A DNA stretch of 64,000 nucleotides from an uncultured Prevotellaceae bacterium (GTDB taxonomy: Bacteria; Bacteroidota; Bacteroidia; Bacteroidales; Bacteroidaceae). The translations under genes were made by a program, and so were the position numbers. The DNA lies in assembly GCA_900315455.1 (NCBI GenBank), contig OMZE01000017.1, positions 62,001 to 126,000 of the forward strand, written 5' to 3'. The notes under the pieces are model-generated. The model had not been told where the DNA came from and searched no databases. It saw only the letters and a program-made list of their open reading frames with translations. Numbering within the stretch: the stretch's first letter is position 1; each line of letters starts with the position of its first letter. Shown here piece after piece: positions 8,694 through 17,490 of this stretch.

Positions 8694-9581
8694 TTATCTT
8701 GAGTCTGCTCCCCACATCATCTTCTCCCTGAGTGTGTGGAAATACTTGTGGGTGTTGCGTTTGATGATTCTTACCTGATAGGGCGCCTTGCGGATGGTGA
8801 GCGTGGTGCCCTCGGCACACTTCTCCGACCTGCCGTCGATGGCCACGAGGAAATTGTGGTTGCGGCTCTCCACACGAAGCCTCACCACCGCATCGTCGGG
8901 CACGACGATGGGCCTGACGTTGAGGCTATGAGGTGCCACGGGCGAAAGACAGAGCACGCCAGCCTGTGGCGCGATGATGGGTCCGCCGTTCGACAGCGAA
9001 TAGGCCGTGCTGCCCGTCGGCGTGCTGACAATGAGCCCGTCGGCCAGATAGTTGACGAGATGCTCGCCATTGATGGCAGTGCGTATGCTGATCATCGACG
9101 CGTTGTCGCGTTTCAGCACGGCAATGTCATTGAGTGCGAAGGGGCATCCCGAGAGTTGTGTCACCCCCTCGGTCTCCACCATGATGGCCACATGTTCCTC
9201 TATCTTGTAGTCGCCGGTATAGATGGCAGAGAGCGCATGCTCTATCTCCGACGGTCCTACGTCGGCAAGAAAGCCCAGCCTGCCCATATTCACGCCAACG
9301 ATGGGGTAGCCCTTGTCGCCTACCCTGCTCGCTGCCTTGAGAAACGTTCCGTCGCCCCCCATGGAGATGACGTAGTCGGCCTCGAAGTCATCGCCCTCGA
9401 ACACCCTGTCTACCTTCACGTCGATATGCAGTCCGTTGGTGAGAAACTCATAGAATTCCTTGTCTACATACACCTCTGCCTTCTTCTCGGAGAGGAAGGA
9501 GAGGATTTTCTGTATCGACACCGACTTTTTGGCTTGGTAGATGTTGCCGAAGATGGCGAATCTCAGTTTTTTCTGCGCCAT
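8694..9581 (-). CDS. nadK: NAD kinase
   Basis: A 295-aa cytoplasmic ATP-NAD kinase that makes NADP from NAD. The GGDGT motif (residues 75-79, catalytic Asp77) is preceded by a Rossmann-like half. The second conserved block TPTGSTAYSLSNGGPI belongs to the NAD-binding C-terminal domain. Length is normal for the family. It is the first gene of a two-gene operon with the ABC exporter and is transcribed divergently from the DJ-1/recG pair, with its own -7 element about 20 bp upstream. Confidence 0.96.
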   Translation of the reverse strand: MAQKKLRFAIFGNIYQAKKSVSIQKILSFLSEKKAEVYVDKEFYEFLTNGLHIDVKVDRVFEGDDFEADYVISMGGDGTFLKAASRVGDKGYPIVGVNMGRLGFLADVGPSEIEHALSAIYTGDYKIEEHVAIMVETEGVTQLSGCPFALNDIAVLKRDNASMISIRTAINGEHLVNYLADGLIVSTPTGSTAYSLSNGGPIIAPQAGVLCLSPVAPHSLNVRPIVVPDDAVVRLRVESRNHNFLVAIDGRSEKCAEGTTLTIRKAPYQVRIIKRNTHKYFHTLREKMMWGADSR

Positions 9582-9600
9582 AGCAAAGAGAATTAGGCCA

Positions 9601-9608
9601 CAAAATTA
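9601..9608 (-). promoter_or_regulatory. -7 promoter element for nadK
   Basis: On the minus strand this reads TAATTTTG, a match to TAnnTTTG, 19 bp before the nadK ATG. No clear -33 box is seen. Confidence 0.55.
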
Positions 9609-9682
9609 CATCATTTCGCCGAAAAACGAAGAAAGAATGCCGCAAAAGTATATCGAAGAAGGGCAAAATGGATTTTTTTTTG

Positions 9683-9690
9683 TAATTTTG
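9683..9690 (+). promoter_or_regulatory. -7 promoter element for the DJ-1/recG operon
   Basis: TAATTTTG matches TAnnTTTG and lies 20 bp before ATG 9711. With the minus-strand copy at 9601-9608 it makes a compact divergent promoter region. Confidence 0.55.
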
Positions 9691-9710
9691 GCAAATCAAC
9701 ACTATTCCAC

Positions 9711-10289
9711 ATGGCAAAGATATATGTTTTCATGGCCAATGGCTTCGAGGAGATAGAAGCGTTGGCACCAGTAGATATCCTCCGCCGCGGCGGACAGGAA
9801 GTGAGTACAGTAAGTGTGACCGGCACGCTGTGGGTGGAGTCGTCGCACGGCATCACGGTGAAGGCCGACATGCTCTTCGACGAGAGCGACTTTCAGGATG
9901 CCGACATGCTGTTGCTGCCCGGTGGCATGCCAGGGTCGGTGAACCTCAACACCCACGAGGGCCTGCGCCTCACACTGCTGCAGCACGCCGAGCGCGGTGG
10001 CCGCATTGGTGCCATCTGTGCCGCGCCTATGGTCTTGGGCAGCCTTGGTCTGCTGCAGGGGCGCCGTGCCACCTGCTCCCCCGGCTTCGAGGTCTATCTC
10101 GACGGTGCCGAGTATACCGCCGAACTGGTGACGGTAGACGGCAACATCATCACCGGTGAGGGTCCCGGCGCCTCGCTGCCCTATGCCTACACGATTCTTT
10201 CCTTCTTCGTGGGCGACGAGGCGGTGCACGCATTGCAGAAGAAGATGCAGTATCTCCATCTGATGGAAAGCAAGACAGAGCAAGAGTAG
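9711..10289 (+). CDS. DJ-1/PfpI (YajL-like) family protein
   Basis: A 192-aa cytoplasmic protein of the DJ-1/ThiJ/PfpI superfamily. The conserved acidic residue is in GFEEIEA near the N-terminus and the nucleophile-elbow cysteine is Cys103 in GAICAAP. Family members are proposed to act in glyoxal or protein-glycation repair and oxidative-stress protection. The exact activity is debated in the literature and not readable here. Its TAG stop (10287-10289) abuts the recG ATG at 10290, so the two are translationally coupled. Confidence 0.9.
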   Translation: MAKIYVFMANGFEEIEALAPVDILRRGGQEVSTVSVTGTLWVESSHGITVKADMLFDESDFQDADMLLLPGGMPGSVNLNTHEGLRLTLLQHAERGGRIGAICAAPMVLGSLGLLQGRRATCSPGFEVYLDGAEYTAELVTVDGNIITGEGPGASLPYAYTILSFFVGDEAVHALQKKMQYLHLMESKTEQE

Positions 10290-12389
10290 ATGTACGACCT
10301 GCTGAGCCAAGACGTGAAGTATGCCCCCGGGGTGGGTCCGAAACGCAAGGAACTGCTGAGCAAGGAGTTGGGCATAGAGACTTTCGGGCAATTGTTGGAG
10401 TATTATCCCTACAAATACGTCGACCGGCGTAGGATATACCATTCCAACGAGTTGCTCGAGAGCATGCCGTTCATCCAGTTGAAAGGCCGCATCCTGAGTT
10501 TCGAGACTTTCGACAACGGCAGGCGCAAGAAGCGTCTGGTGGCACATTTCAGCGACGGCTACGGCATCGTTGACCTGGTATGGTTTTCTGGGGTGCAGTA
10601 TGCCCTCAAGCAATACAAGGAAAACGAGGAGTACATCGTCTTCGGACGTCCCACCGTGTTCAACGGCCGTTTCCAGGTCACCCATCCCGAGATAGAGCCT
10701 GCCGCCACAGCCCAACTGTCGTCCATGGGCATGCACCCCCATTACCACACCACAGAGCGGATGAAGAAATCGGGGATGACATCGCGTGCCGTGGAGCGCA
10801 TCATCCGTGGCGTGCTCGACCGTCTGCCCGCCCCCATGGAGGAGACGCTGCCTCCCTACATCACCGGCCCCCTACACCTCATCTCCCGCGATGAGGCCAT
10901 GCGCTTCATCCATCACCCCCAGGATGCTGCCGAACTCGACCATGCGAAGATGCGGCTGAAGTTTGAGGAACTGTTCTACGTGCAACTCAATATCCTGCGC
11001 TATGCCAGCGACCAGCGCCGCAAATACCGCGGATATGTGCTCAACCGCGTGGGCAGGCATTTCAACGACTTCTACCACAACCACCTGCCCTTCGCCCTCA
11101 CCAACGCCCAGAAACGCGTGGTGCGCGAGATTCACGGCGACATGAAGAGTGGCCGGCAGATGAACCGCCTGCTGCAGGGCGATGTGGGGTCGGGCAAGAC
11201 GCTTGTGGCCCTCCTCTCTGCCCTCATCGCCATCGACAACGGCTACCAGGTGTGCATGATGGCGCCCACCGAAATTCTTGCCGAACAACACCTCGCCACC
11301 ATCACCGACTTCCTTCGCGGCATGGACATCCGCGTGGAACTGCTCACCGGCATCGTGAAGGGAAAACGGCGGCAAGAGGTGCTTGACGGTCTTGTCGACG
11401 GCAGCGTGAACATCCTCGTCGGCACACATGCCGTCATCGAGGACAACGTGCAGTTCCTGCGCCTGGGCCTCGCCATCATCGACGAGCAGCACCGCTTCGG
11501 CGTAGAGCAGCGTGCCCGACTGTGGAGCAAGAGCCAGAACCCTCCCCACGTATTGGTAATGACTGCCACCCCCATCCCCCGCACCCTCGCCATGACCATC
11601 TACGGCGACCTCGACGTGAGTGTCATCGACGAACTGCCTCCAGGCCGCAAACCCGTCTATACCCAACACAAATACGACGACCAACTCAACAGTCTCTACC
11701 AAGGCATCCGCCGCCAGATTGTGGCGGGCCGTCAGGTGTATATCGTCTATCCCCTCATCAGCGAGAGCGAGAACATCGACCTGCGCAACCTCGAGGATGG
11801 CTACGCGCTGATGAAAGAAGTGTTTTCAGAGTTCCGCCTGAGCAAGGTGCACGGCAGGATGAAGCCTCAGGAAAAGGAAGAGGAGATGCGGAAATTCGTG
11901 AGCGGCGAGACACAAATCCTCGTTGCCACCACGGTGATAGAAGTGGGCGTCAACGTGCCCAACGCCTCGGTGATGGTGATTATCGACGCCCAGCGTTTCG
12001 GACTCTCCCAACTCCACCAATTGCGCGGCCGGGTGGGGCGCGGCGCCGAACAGTCGTTCTGCATCCTCGTCACCACACGAAGTCTGAGCAAGGACACGAG
12101 TCGCCGCATCGATATCATGTGCTCCACCAACGACGGGTTCGAGATAGCCGAGGCCGACCTGAAACTCCGTGGTCCGGGAGACCTTGAGGGCACACAGCAG
12201 AGCGGCATGGCGTTCGACCTGAAGATTGCCGACATCGCCCGCGACGGACAAATCGTGCAACTGGCGCGCGACACCGCCCAGCGTATCATCGACGAAGACC
12301 CCACCTGTGAGAGCCCCACCCACGAACTGCTGTGGAGGCGCCTGAATGCCCTCCGCAAGACCAACATCAACTGGGGTGCCATATCGTAA
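10290..12389 (+). CDS. recG: ATP-dependent DNA helicase RecG
   Basis: A 699-aa branch-migration helicase that remodels stalled forks and Holliday junctions. An N-terminal wedge/OB region (about 60-150) precedes the helicase core. Walker A is GDVGSGKT (297-304), motif II is the RecG-typical DEQH (398-401), followed by TATPIPRT and the C-terminal QLRGRVGRG. The start is immediate after the upstream stop with no spacer. The family is near-universal and length is normal. Confidence 0.97.
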   Translation: MYDLLSQDVKYAPGVGPKRKELLSKELGIETFGQLLEYYPYKYVDRRRIYHSNELLESMPFIQLKGRILSFETFDNGRRKKRLVAHFSDGYGIVDLVWFSGVQYALKQYKENEEYIVFGRPTVFNGRFQVTHPEIEPAATAQLSSMGMHPHYHTTERMKKSGMTSRAVERIIRGVLDRLPAPMEETLPPYITGPLHLISRDEAMRFIHHPQDAAELDHAKMRLKFEELFYVQLNILRYASDQRRKYRGYVLNRVGRHFNDFYHNHLPFALTNAQKRVVREIHGDMKSGRQMNRLLQGDVGSGKTLVALLSALIAIDNGYQVCMMAPTEILAEQHLATITDFLRGMDIRVELLTGIVKGKRRQEVLDGLVDGSVNILVGTHAVIEDNVQFLRLGLAIIDEQHRFGVEQRARLWSKSQNPPHVLVMTATPIPRTLAMTIYGDLDVSVIDELPPGRKPVYTQHKYDDQLNSLYQGIRRQIVAGRQVYIVYPLISESENIDLRNLEDGYALMKEVFSEFRLSKVHGRMKPQEKEEEMRKFVSGETQILVATTVIEVGVNVPNASVMVIIDAQRFGLSQLHQLRGRVGRGAEQSFCILVTTRSLSKDTSRRIDIMCSTNDGFEIAEADLKLRGPGDLEGTQQSGMAFDLKIADIARDGQIVQLARDTAQRIIDEDPTCESPTHELLWRRLNALRKTNINWGAIS

Positions 12390-12482
12390 AATGATGGTTG
12401 AAAGACGAGAAAAAGCAGAGTTTTTAAGTGTTAAAAAGTCACTAAAAACTGTTAATCCCCTTTTTTTCTGAGTTTTTATGCT

Positions 12483-12490
12483 TATCTTTG
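12483..12490 (+). promoter_or_regulatory. -7 promoter element for the M23 endopeptidase gene
   Basis: TATCTTTG, followed by CA, is an excellent TAnnTTTG match in an AT-rich spacer. The transcript would have a leader of about 100 nt before ATG 12598. Confidence 0.6.
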
Positions 12491-12597
12491 CATCGCAATT
12501 AGAAATAATCGATGTATTTTTTGTTGCGTCTATTATTTCCCTTGCGCTTGCTTTTAAGCACACACATATTTAAGAGTATTACTTAGAAACATATTTT

Positions 12598-13593
12598 ATG
12601 AGTTTTAGAAAGACATTTAAGACAATTGCACTAACATTGGTACTAACCTCCTCCACACTGCCGATGGCCGCTCAAGACCTCATTGCAAAAATGGCTCCCG
12701 TGGACAGGAAGGTGAAAGCCCTCGATACACTTGCCTTGAATACCATAAAGGAACGAGAGAACATGGAATCTCCTTCCGCCGACCTCTACCAAGACTGGGA
12801 CAACCGCTTCGCCCATAAGGCCACGGAACTGCCCGAGACCTACCGCATCGACCTTCGTGGATTCCACATGCCCACTTCGAGCCGTGTCATCACTTCACAG
12901 TTTGGACCGAGATGGGGACGTCAGCACAAAGGTCTTGACATCAAGGTCTATATCGGCGACACTATCCGCGCTGCCTTCACCGGCAAAGTACGCATCGTGA
13001 GATATGAGGCAAAAGGCTATGGCAACTATGTAGTTATCCGTCACAACAATGGTCTGGAGACCATCTACGGCCACCTCTCCAAGCACCTCGTGCGCGAGAA
13101 CCAGGTGGTGCGCGCCGGACAGCCCATCGGCCTTGGTGGCAACACCGGACGAAGCACTGGCTCACACCTCCATTTCGAAACCCGCCTCTGTGGCGTGGCG
13201 CTCAATCCAGCACTCTTCTTCGACTTCCGCAATCAGGACATCACCGGCGACTTCTATACTTTCCGCCGCAGCACGATGGCAAGCGAGTCGGCCAAGGCCA
13301 CTGCTGCCCGTGGGCAGAAGGTGAGCAGTTATACCAAGGAGGAGGTCTATGGTGGCCGTCCCTCCACATCTACGAGTCCCACCTCATCCACCACTACTTC
13401 GAGGAGAGACGAAGAGGTGTCGGGCGTCACATTCACCAACAACCACCGCACGGTGCGCCATACCGTAGAGACCGGCGAGACCATTTTCTCCATTTCGCGC
13501 AAATACAACGTGAGTGTAGAGGAGTTGCAGCGCCTCAACGGCCTGGGCACGAGTACGAGGGTGCGAGTGGGACAGATATTGAAATGTTCGTAA
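12598..13593 (+). CDS. M23 (LytM-type) peptidoglycan endopeptidase with LysM domain
   Basis: A 331-aa exported cell-wall hydrolase or hydrolase-like factor. The signal peptide ends near MAAQD. The M23 domain (about 85-215) has the zinc ligands His110 and Asp114 (HKGLD) and His192 in HLHF, so it looks catalytically intact. A Ser/Thr-rich linker (about 245-275) leads to a C-terminal LysM repeat (287-331, VETGETIFSISRKYNVS) that binds glycan strands. Such proteins cleave peptide cross-links during growth and division. It is monocistronic, with its own -7 element and terminator. Confidence 0.93.
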   Translation: MSFRKTFKTIALTLVLTSSTLPMAAQDLIAKMAPVDRKVKALDTLALNTIKERENMESPSADLYQDWDNRFAHKATELPETYRIDLRGFHMPTSSRVITSQFGPRWGRQHKGLDIKVYIGDTIRAAFTGKVRIVRYEAKGYGNYVVIRHNNGLETIYGHLSKHLVRENQVVRAGQPIGLGGNTGRSTGSHLHFETRLCGVALNPALFFDFRNQDITGDFYTFRRSTMASESAKATAARGQKVSSYTKEEVYGGRPSTSTSPTSSTTTSRRDEEVSGVTFTNNHRTVRHTVETGETIFSISRKYNVSVEELQRLNGLGTSTRVRVGQILKCS

Positions 13594-13616
13594 TCCGAAG
13601 CATATAACAAACTACA

Positions 13617-13648
13617 ATCTCCAGCCGTTGATGGCTGGAGATTTTTTT
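13617..13648. terminator. Terminator between convergent genes
   Basis: ATCTCCAGCC (13617-13626) pairs perfectly with 13633-13642 around GTTGAT and is followed by seven T. It terminates the M23 gene. The stop codon of the convergent minus-strand gene (13647-13649) lies in the T-run, so the hairpin may serve both genes. Confidence 0.88.
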
Positions 13649-13952
13649 ATTTCCTTTTCACGGTCGTCACCTTTCGCTTCTGCGAAGATGACATCGGAGC
13701 CGTAGTGGTACTTCTGCCCCTTGTCTTTCCCTGTTTTGCCATCGCCCTTTCCATGGGTTTGGCAGAGGATGTAGGAATTTGGGACGATGTTGTCGACCTT
13801 ACCAATACTCTCTCTTTCTTGGCTTTCGAAGATGAAGCAGTCGTAGTTGCCACTCTGCTCCGCGGCGTTCTTCCCTGCCTCTGTGCGCAGAGGTCACTCG
13901 AAAAAGTGAGGGCGGCCAACAAAAGTGTGGCCATCAGCAATGTTTTTTTCAT
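13647..13952 (-). CDS. Small secreted Ser/Thr/Lys-rich protein, unknown function
   Basis: A 101-aa protein with a clear signal peptide (MKKTLLMATLLLAALTF...CAQ) and a mature part made almost wholly of Ser, Thr, Lys, Arg and Gln, strongly basic and probably disordered. No domain recognised. I start at ATG 13952 (MKK) because the extra upstream codons lie in a heptanucleotide repeat. It sits just downstream of the GT2 gene on the same strand, with the repeat between. The signal peptide argues that it is real. Confidence 0.55.
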   Translation of the reverse strand: MKKTLLMATLLLAALTFSSDLCAQRQGRTPRSRVATTTASSSKAKKERVLVRSTTSSQIPTSSAKPMERAMAKQGKTRGRSTTTAPMSSSQKRKVTTVKRK

Positions 13953-13953
13953 A

Positions 13954-13985
13954 TTCAATATAATATTCAATTTTCAATTTTCAAT
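13954..13985. repeat. Heptanucleotide repeat at the end of the GT2 gene
   Basis: On the minus strand this reads as (GAAAATT)n-type sequence. The TGA stop of the GT2 gene (13981-13983) is inside the array, immediately after codons for Ala-Asn. Confidence 0.7.
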
Positions 13986-14769
13986 TGGCCGAAGGCCTGC
14001 CAAACTTCCTTACCACAAACCACGCGTGCATGGCCAATGTCGTGAGGAGTCCATAATGCCTTCGCATCACGTCAAACCGTTCGCGCAGCGATGCCTTGTG
14101 GTGTATCGTGGTCTGTCCCTCCTGCATATACAGCGCCACGACACCTTCCACCCTCCTTAACGCCGCTCCCTGCCGCTCTGCCTCACGCATCACACGGATG
14201 CACCAGTCTACGTCGGCAGAATAGCGGTAGCGCAAGTCGTAGGGCGTGGCCTTGGCAATGTCGCAGCGGGCATAGAACGCCTGGTGGCACACCAGCATGC
14301 CCTTTCTGAACGAGCGCCAGGTGAGGTTGTCGGGTGGCGCGAGCCGGCGGTGGTGCAGGAATTTCCATTCGCCGTCCACGATATCGGTATCGCCATACAC
14401 TACAGCCGGCAATCGTCCGTCCTCCTTCAAGGCAGCCTCCACCACCCTCTCTATCGTATCGGGCGACGGCAGTAGGTCGCCGGCATTGAGGAAGCACACA
14501 TATTGTCCGGTCACCCTCTGCAGTCCCTTGTTCATGGCATCGTAGAGCCCTTTGTCGGGTTCCGAGAGGGCCACCACCACGTGTCCGTTGTCAGCCTCCT
14601 CTGTCTGTCGTCTGTAGTCGTCTACCCACCTCATCGTGCCGTCGGTAGAGGCACCGTCGATGATGACGTGCTCTATGGCGGCATACTGCTGCGCGAGCAC
14701 GCTGTCGAGGGTAGGCTTGAGCACCTTCTCGGCATTGTATGTGATGGTGACGAGAGAGATGGTAATCAT
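13981..14769 (-). CDS. Family 2 glycosyltransferase
   Basis: A 262-aa GT-A fold enzyme. The N-terminal nucleotide-sugar binding segment is ISLVTITYNAE, followed by DGASTDGT, SEPDKGLYDAMNKG and the metal-binding region FLNAGD. It lacks transmembrane segments and probably works on the cytoplasmic face in polysaccharide or lipid-glycan assembly. Acceptor and donor are unknown. Its ATG overlaps the stop of the upstream GT4 gene by 4 bp, so the two are coupled and probably act on the same glycan. Confidence 0.88.
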   Translation of the reverse strand: MITISLVTITYNAEKVLKPTLDSVLAQQYAAIEHVIIDGASTDGTMRWVDDYRRQTEEADNGHVVVALSEPDKGLYDAMNKGLQRVTGQYVCFLNAGDLLPSPDTIERVVEAALKEDGRLPAVVYGDTDIVDGEWKFLHHRRLAPPDNLTWRSFRKGMLVCHQAFYARCDIAKATPYDLRYRYSADVDWCIRVMREAERQGAALRRVEGVVALYMQEGQTTIHHKASLRERFDVMRRHYGLLTTLAMHAWFVVRKFGRPSAN

Positions 14770-16040
14770 ATACTATAATGCTTGAAAGCCAGGGCCTCGT
14801 TGTAGACCTCGATATAGCGCAGCGACACGGCGTTTTGCGCGTAGGTGGTGTTCACCTTCCTCACCGAGGCCTGCCTGAGGGCGTCGCGGTCGGCCTCGTC
14901 GAGCACCCACCTGATGCCTTGTGCCAGGTCGGCGGCATCGCGCTGCTGCGCCACATACCCTGTCTTCTTGTGGTCGATTTCCTCGGGAATTCCCCCTGTC
15001 TTGAACCCCACGCAGGGCACGCCACATGCCATGGCCTCCATGATGGTGTTGGGCAGGTTGTCCTCGAGCGAGGGGAGCACGAACACGTCGACGGCGTTGT
15101 ATATCTCCACGATTTTCTTCTCGTCGCTCACATAGCCCAGGGGGAAGACAGGCAGGGCGAGTTTCCCCTCCAGTTCCTCAGCATGTCCGCCGAGGATAGC
15201 CACCACCGTATCGTTGGCCATGGCGGGGTTCTCCTTCACCAGCAGGTCGATGGCATCGGTGAGATAGGCCATGCCTTTACGCTCGTCGGTCACGCGCTGC
15301 GATACAAAGAGGATGATGCGTTTGTCGGCAGGCAGGGCGAGCCGTTCCCTCGCCACTTGCTTGTCACCGGGTCTGAACACCCGCGTGTCGATAGGGTTGG
15401 GAATACTCACCACCTGTTGTCCGGTGAGCAAAGCGCTCTGCTTCACCTGTGTCTCCAACCACCTGCTGCAGGTGACGAACGACACGTGCTGGTCTTTGAG
15501 CATCTGCTGCTTGCGGTTCCACACCTGCCAGGCGAGGTCGTTCGGACCTCCGCCGCCGGGCAACAGCCTGCAGTTGCGGCACATCGACTTGAAGGCGTGG
15601 CAGCCATGGGTATAGTGGCAGATGGCTGTCGCGGGCCATGCGTCGTGCATGGTCCACACCACCGGTTTGCCGCTGTCGAGCACCTTCTTGATGCCATTGA
15701 GTGAGAGCATGCCTTGGTTCACCCAGTGTAGGTGTATCACGTCAGCCTCCTTAAACTCCCTCAGCCGTGTGATGTCGTAGCCGGAGTTGGCGATATCTAT
15801 CTCGAAGAGGTGTTTCTTCGAGAAATGCAGTTTCATGAAGACCTTCAGTCTTTCCCTGAAGAAGTGCCACTGTGCCTTCATGCCGCCTTTCAGGCCCACT
15901 ACGGTGATGCAGTCGGTCTCCTTGTCGCGCACCAGCATCTTCGCCTTCACGCCGTTGTTGTTGAGAGCCTCCATCAGTCGGTTGGCAGCCATCGCCGCTC
16001 CTCCTGTCCGCTCACTCGTATTCACAATCAATACTCTCAT
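14766..16040 (-). CDS. Family 4 (GT-B) glycosyltransferase
   Basis: A 424-aa retaining glycosyltransferase. The N-terminal half has a glycine-rich acceptor loop (SERTGGAAMAANRL). The C-terminal donor domain has the E-x7-E region (MEAMACGVPCVGFKTGGIPEE). The segment around residues 140-180 is Cys/His/Gly-rich (CHYTHGCHAFKSMCRNC), seen in some Bacteroidota GT4 enzymes and possibly metal-binding. It overlaps the GT2 gene by 4 bp. Confidence 0.88.
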   Translation of the reverse strand: MRVLIVNTSERTGGAAMAANRLMEALNNNGVKAKMLVRDKETDCITVVGLKGGMKAQWHFFRERLKVFMKLHFSKKHLFEIDIANSGYDITRLREFKEADVIHLHWVNQGMLSLNGIKKVLDSGKPVVWTMHDAWPATAICHYTHGCHAFKSMCRNCRLLPGGGGPNDLAWQVWNRKQQMLKDQHVSFVTCSRWLETQVKQSALLTGQQVVSIPNPIDTRVFRPGDKQVARERLALPADKRIILFVSQRVTDERKGMAYLTDAIDLLVKENPAMANDTVVAILGGHAEELEGKLALPVFPLGYVSDEKKIVEIYNAVDVFVLPSLEDNLPNTIMEAMACGVPCVGFKTGGIPEEIDHKKTGYVAQQRDAADLAQGIRWVLDEADRDALRQASVRKVNTTYAQNAVSLRYIEVYNEALAFKHYSI

Positions 16041-16051
16041 AGCCAGAAAAA

Positions 16052-16096
16052 TATTTCATTTTTCATCTTTCATCTTTAATCTTTAATCTTTAATCT
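16052..16096. repeat. Heptanucleotide repeat at the end of the SDR gene
   Basis: On the minus strand this is a run of GAAGATT/AAAGATT/AAAGATG units. The TAA stop of the SDR gene (16090-16092) is formed by the first unit. Confidence 0.7.
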
Positions 16097-16854
16097 TCCC
16101 TGTACACCTGTGTGGCAGATGCCTGGTTGGTGGCATAGACGAGCACCTCGGCTATCTGCACATGTTCGGGAGCGGCGGCGGCGAAATACACCACCTCGGC
16201 GATGTCCTCCCCCACGAGGGGTTTCACTCCCTGGTACACCTTGTCGGCGCGTGCACGGTCGCCCCCGAAGCGCACGGTGGAGAAGTTGGTGTTCACCAGT
16301 CCTGGCTTCACGTTCGTCACCCGCACGGGGGTATCGACGAGGTCGATACGCAGTCCGTCGGAGAGGGCCTTCACTGCTGCTTTCGTGGCGCAGTAGACAC
16401 TCGCTCCGGCGTAGGCGGCATCGCCGGCGCACGACCCGATATTGATGACATGTCCTCTTCCCCTTTCCACCATGCCGGGCACCACGAGACGTGTGATGAC
16501 GAGCAGTGCCTTCACGTTGGTGTCGATCATCGTGATATACTGGTCAAGGTCACCCTCCTGCTGTTTGTCGAGTCCCAGTGCCAGTCCGGCGTTGTTCACC
16601 AGCACGTCGATGTCGCGGAAGGCATCGGGCAACGATGCCAGCATTTCCTTGGCGGTAGGGGTGTCGCGCACATCGAAGGGCAGCAGAAGCACCTCCGCAC
16701 CGTAAAGGGTTTCCAACTCGGCCTTGAGTGCCTCCAACTTATCCTTGCTTCTTGCGTTGAGGATAAGTCTGCCGCCATTGGCAGCAAACTTCCTAGCACA
16801 TGCCTCCCCGATACCCGAAGAAGCCCCTGTAATGAATATTGTCTTTCCTTGCAT
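16090..16854 (-). CDS. Short-chain dehydrogenase/reductase (YdfG-like)
   Basis: A 254-aa NAD(P)-dependent oxidoreductase. The cofactor motif GASSGIGEA is at the N-terminus, NNAG lies near residue 90, the catalytic Ser is in NIGSCAG and Tyr-Lys in YCATKAAV. The C-terminal half (NVKPGLVNTNF) resembles 3-hydroxy acid dehydrogenases such as YdfG. The substrate is not certain. I start at ATG 16854: the longer in-frame reading would run through the promoter and a hairpin repeat. Confidence 0.88.
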   Translation of the reverse strand: MQGKTIFITGASSGIGEACARKFAANGGRLILNARSKDKLEALKAELETLYGAEVLLLPFDVRDTPTAKEMLASLPDAFRDIDVLVNNAGLALGLDKQQEGDLDQYITMIDTNVKALLVITRLVVPGMVERGRGHVINIGSCAGDAAYAGASVYCATKAAVKALSDGLRIDLVDTPVRVTNVKPGLVNTNFSTVRFGGDRARADKVYQGVKPLVGEDIAEVVYFAAAAPEHVQIAEVLVYATNQASATQVYRED

Positions 16855-16872
16855 ACCATCTATATTAGGATA

Positions 16873-16903
16873 CAAATATAGTGCAAACCGAGAGCAATGC
16901 AAA
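16873..16903 (-). promoter_or_regulatory. Promoter for the SDR gene, lying inside a hairpin repeat
   Basis: On the minus strand TTTG (16900-16903) and TATATTTG (16873-16880) are separated by 19 bp, a near-perfect Bacteroidota promoter, 18 bp before the SDR ATG. The same sequence recurs in each downstream repeat unit. Confidence 0.65.
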
Positions 16904-17118
16904 ATAAAAATCAACTTTTTTATTTTCATTGCCGAGGTAAAGCCTATATTCGACGACAGTCAAATATAGTGCAAACCGAGAGCAATGCAAAATAAAAGAC
17001 GAAGTTTTTTATTGTCATTGCCGAGGTGAAGCCTATATTCGACGATAGTCAAATATAGTGCAAACCGAGAGCAATGCAAAATAAAAATCAACTTTTTTAT
17101 TTTCATTGCCGAGGTGAA
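16873..17118. repeat. Three tandem hairpin (REP-like) repeats of 88-89 bp
   Basis: Units begin at 16873, 16961 and 17050 with CAAATATAGTGCAAACCGAG. Each contains a near-perfect stem: GCAATG(C)AAAATAAAAA pairs with TTTTTATTTTCATTGC around a short loop. It then ends in GCCGAGGTGAAGCC and TATATTCG, the imperfect inverse of the start. A partial fourth copy is at 17491-17540. Each copy carries a minus-strand -33/-7 promoter-like pair. Confidence 0.85.
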
Positions 17119-17120
17119 GC

Positions 17121-17490
17121 GCCAAGCCTTCGGCTTGGGGGTCACAACAACCCCAACCCCTTCTTGCCCTAAGAAGGGGCTTCTACCCCATCCCAAGGCC
17201 CTTCCCCTCTCCAGGGGAAGGGATGCAACCGCTCGTATCCGCTCGCTCGGTCACTAAGGTATCCGCGACCCATCAAAGAGTCGCGGGGAGATTCCTTACG
17301 CAACAGAGTTGCGATTGTTTGTGTTCGCTACGCTCACCTCAATGCGAAAAACCATCTAATTATGGTTCTTGTCACGATTGTTTGCGTTCACTTCGTTCAC
17401 CTCAATGCGAAAAGCCATCCAATTATGGTTCTTGTCACGACTGTTTGTGTGGGCTTCGCCGCGTATACTCCAACTTTGTGTTATATGGTG
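17121..17490. repeat. Long non-coding dispersed repeat, copy 1
   Basis: This stretch has no credible gene. It begins GCCAAGCCTTCGGCTTGG, contains a GGCCCTTCCCCTCTCC palindromic block, an AACCGCTCG-rich segment and ACGCAACAGAGTTGCG, and ends with GCGTATACTCCAACTTTG (17461-17478). Colinear sequence recurs in the same orientation at 32088-32445, with the terminal motif again at 32650. The in-frame open stretch through it is repeat-derived and has no start or family signal. Confidence 0.8.
17313..17460. repeat. 63-bp tandem repeats (two and a third copies)
   Basis: Units start at 17313, 17376 and 17439 (GATTGTTTGTG / GATTGTTTGCG / GACTGTTTGTG), each followed by a CGCTnCG/CTTCG-like palindrome, CACCTCAATGCGAAAA and an ATTATGGTTCTTGTCAC end. 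Copy 2 of the long repeat (near 32400) has only one such unit, so this is a local expansion. Confidence 0.75.

Noticed and set aside
16873-17118. CRISPR array
   Set aside because: The units are contiguous repeats of 88-89 bp without unique spacers, and there are no cas genes.
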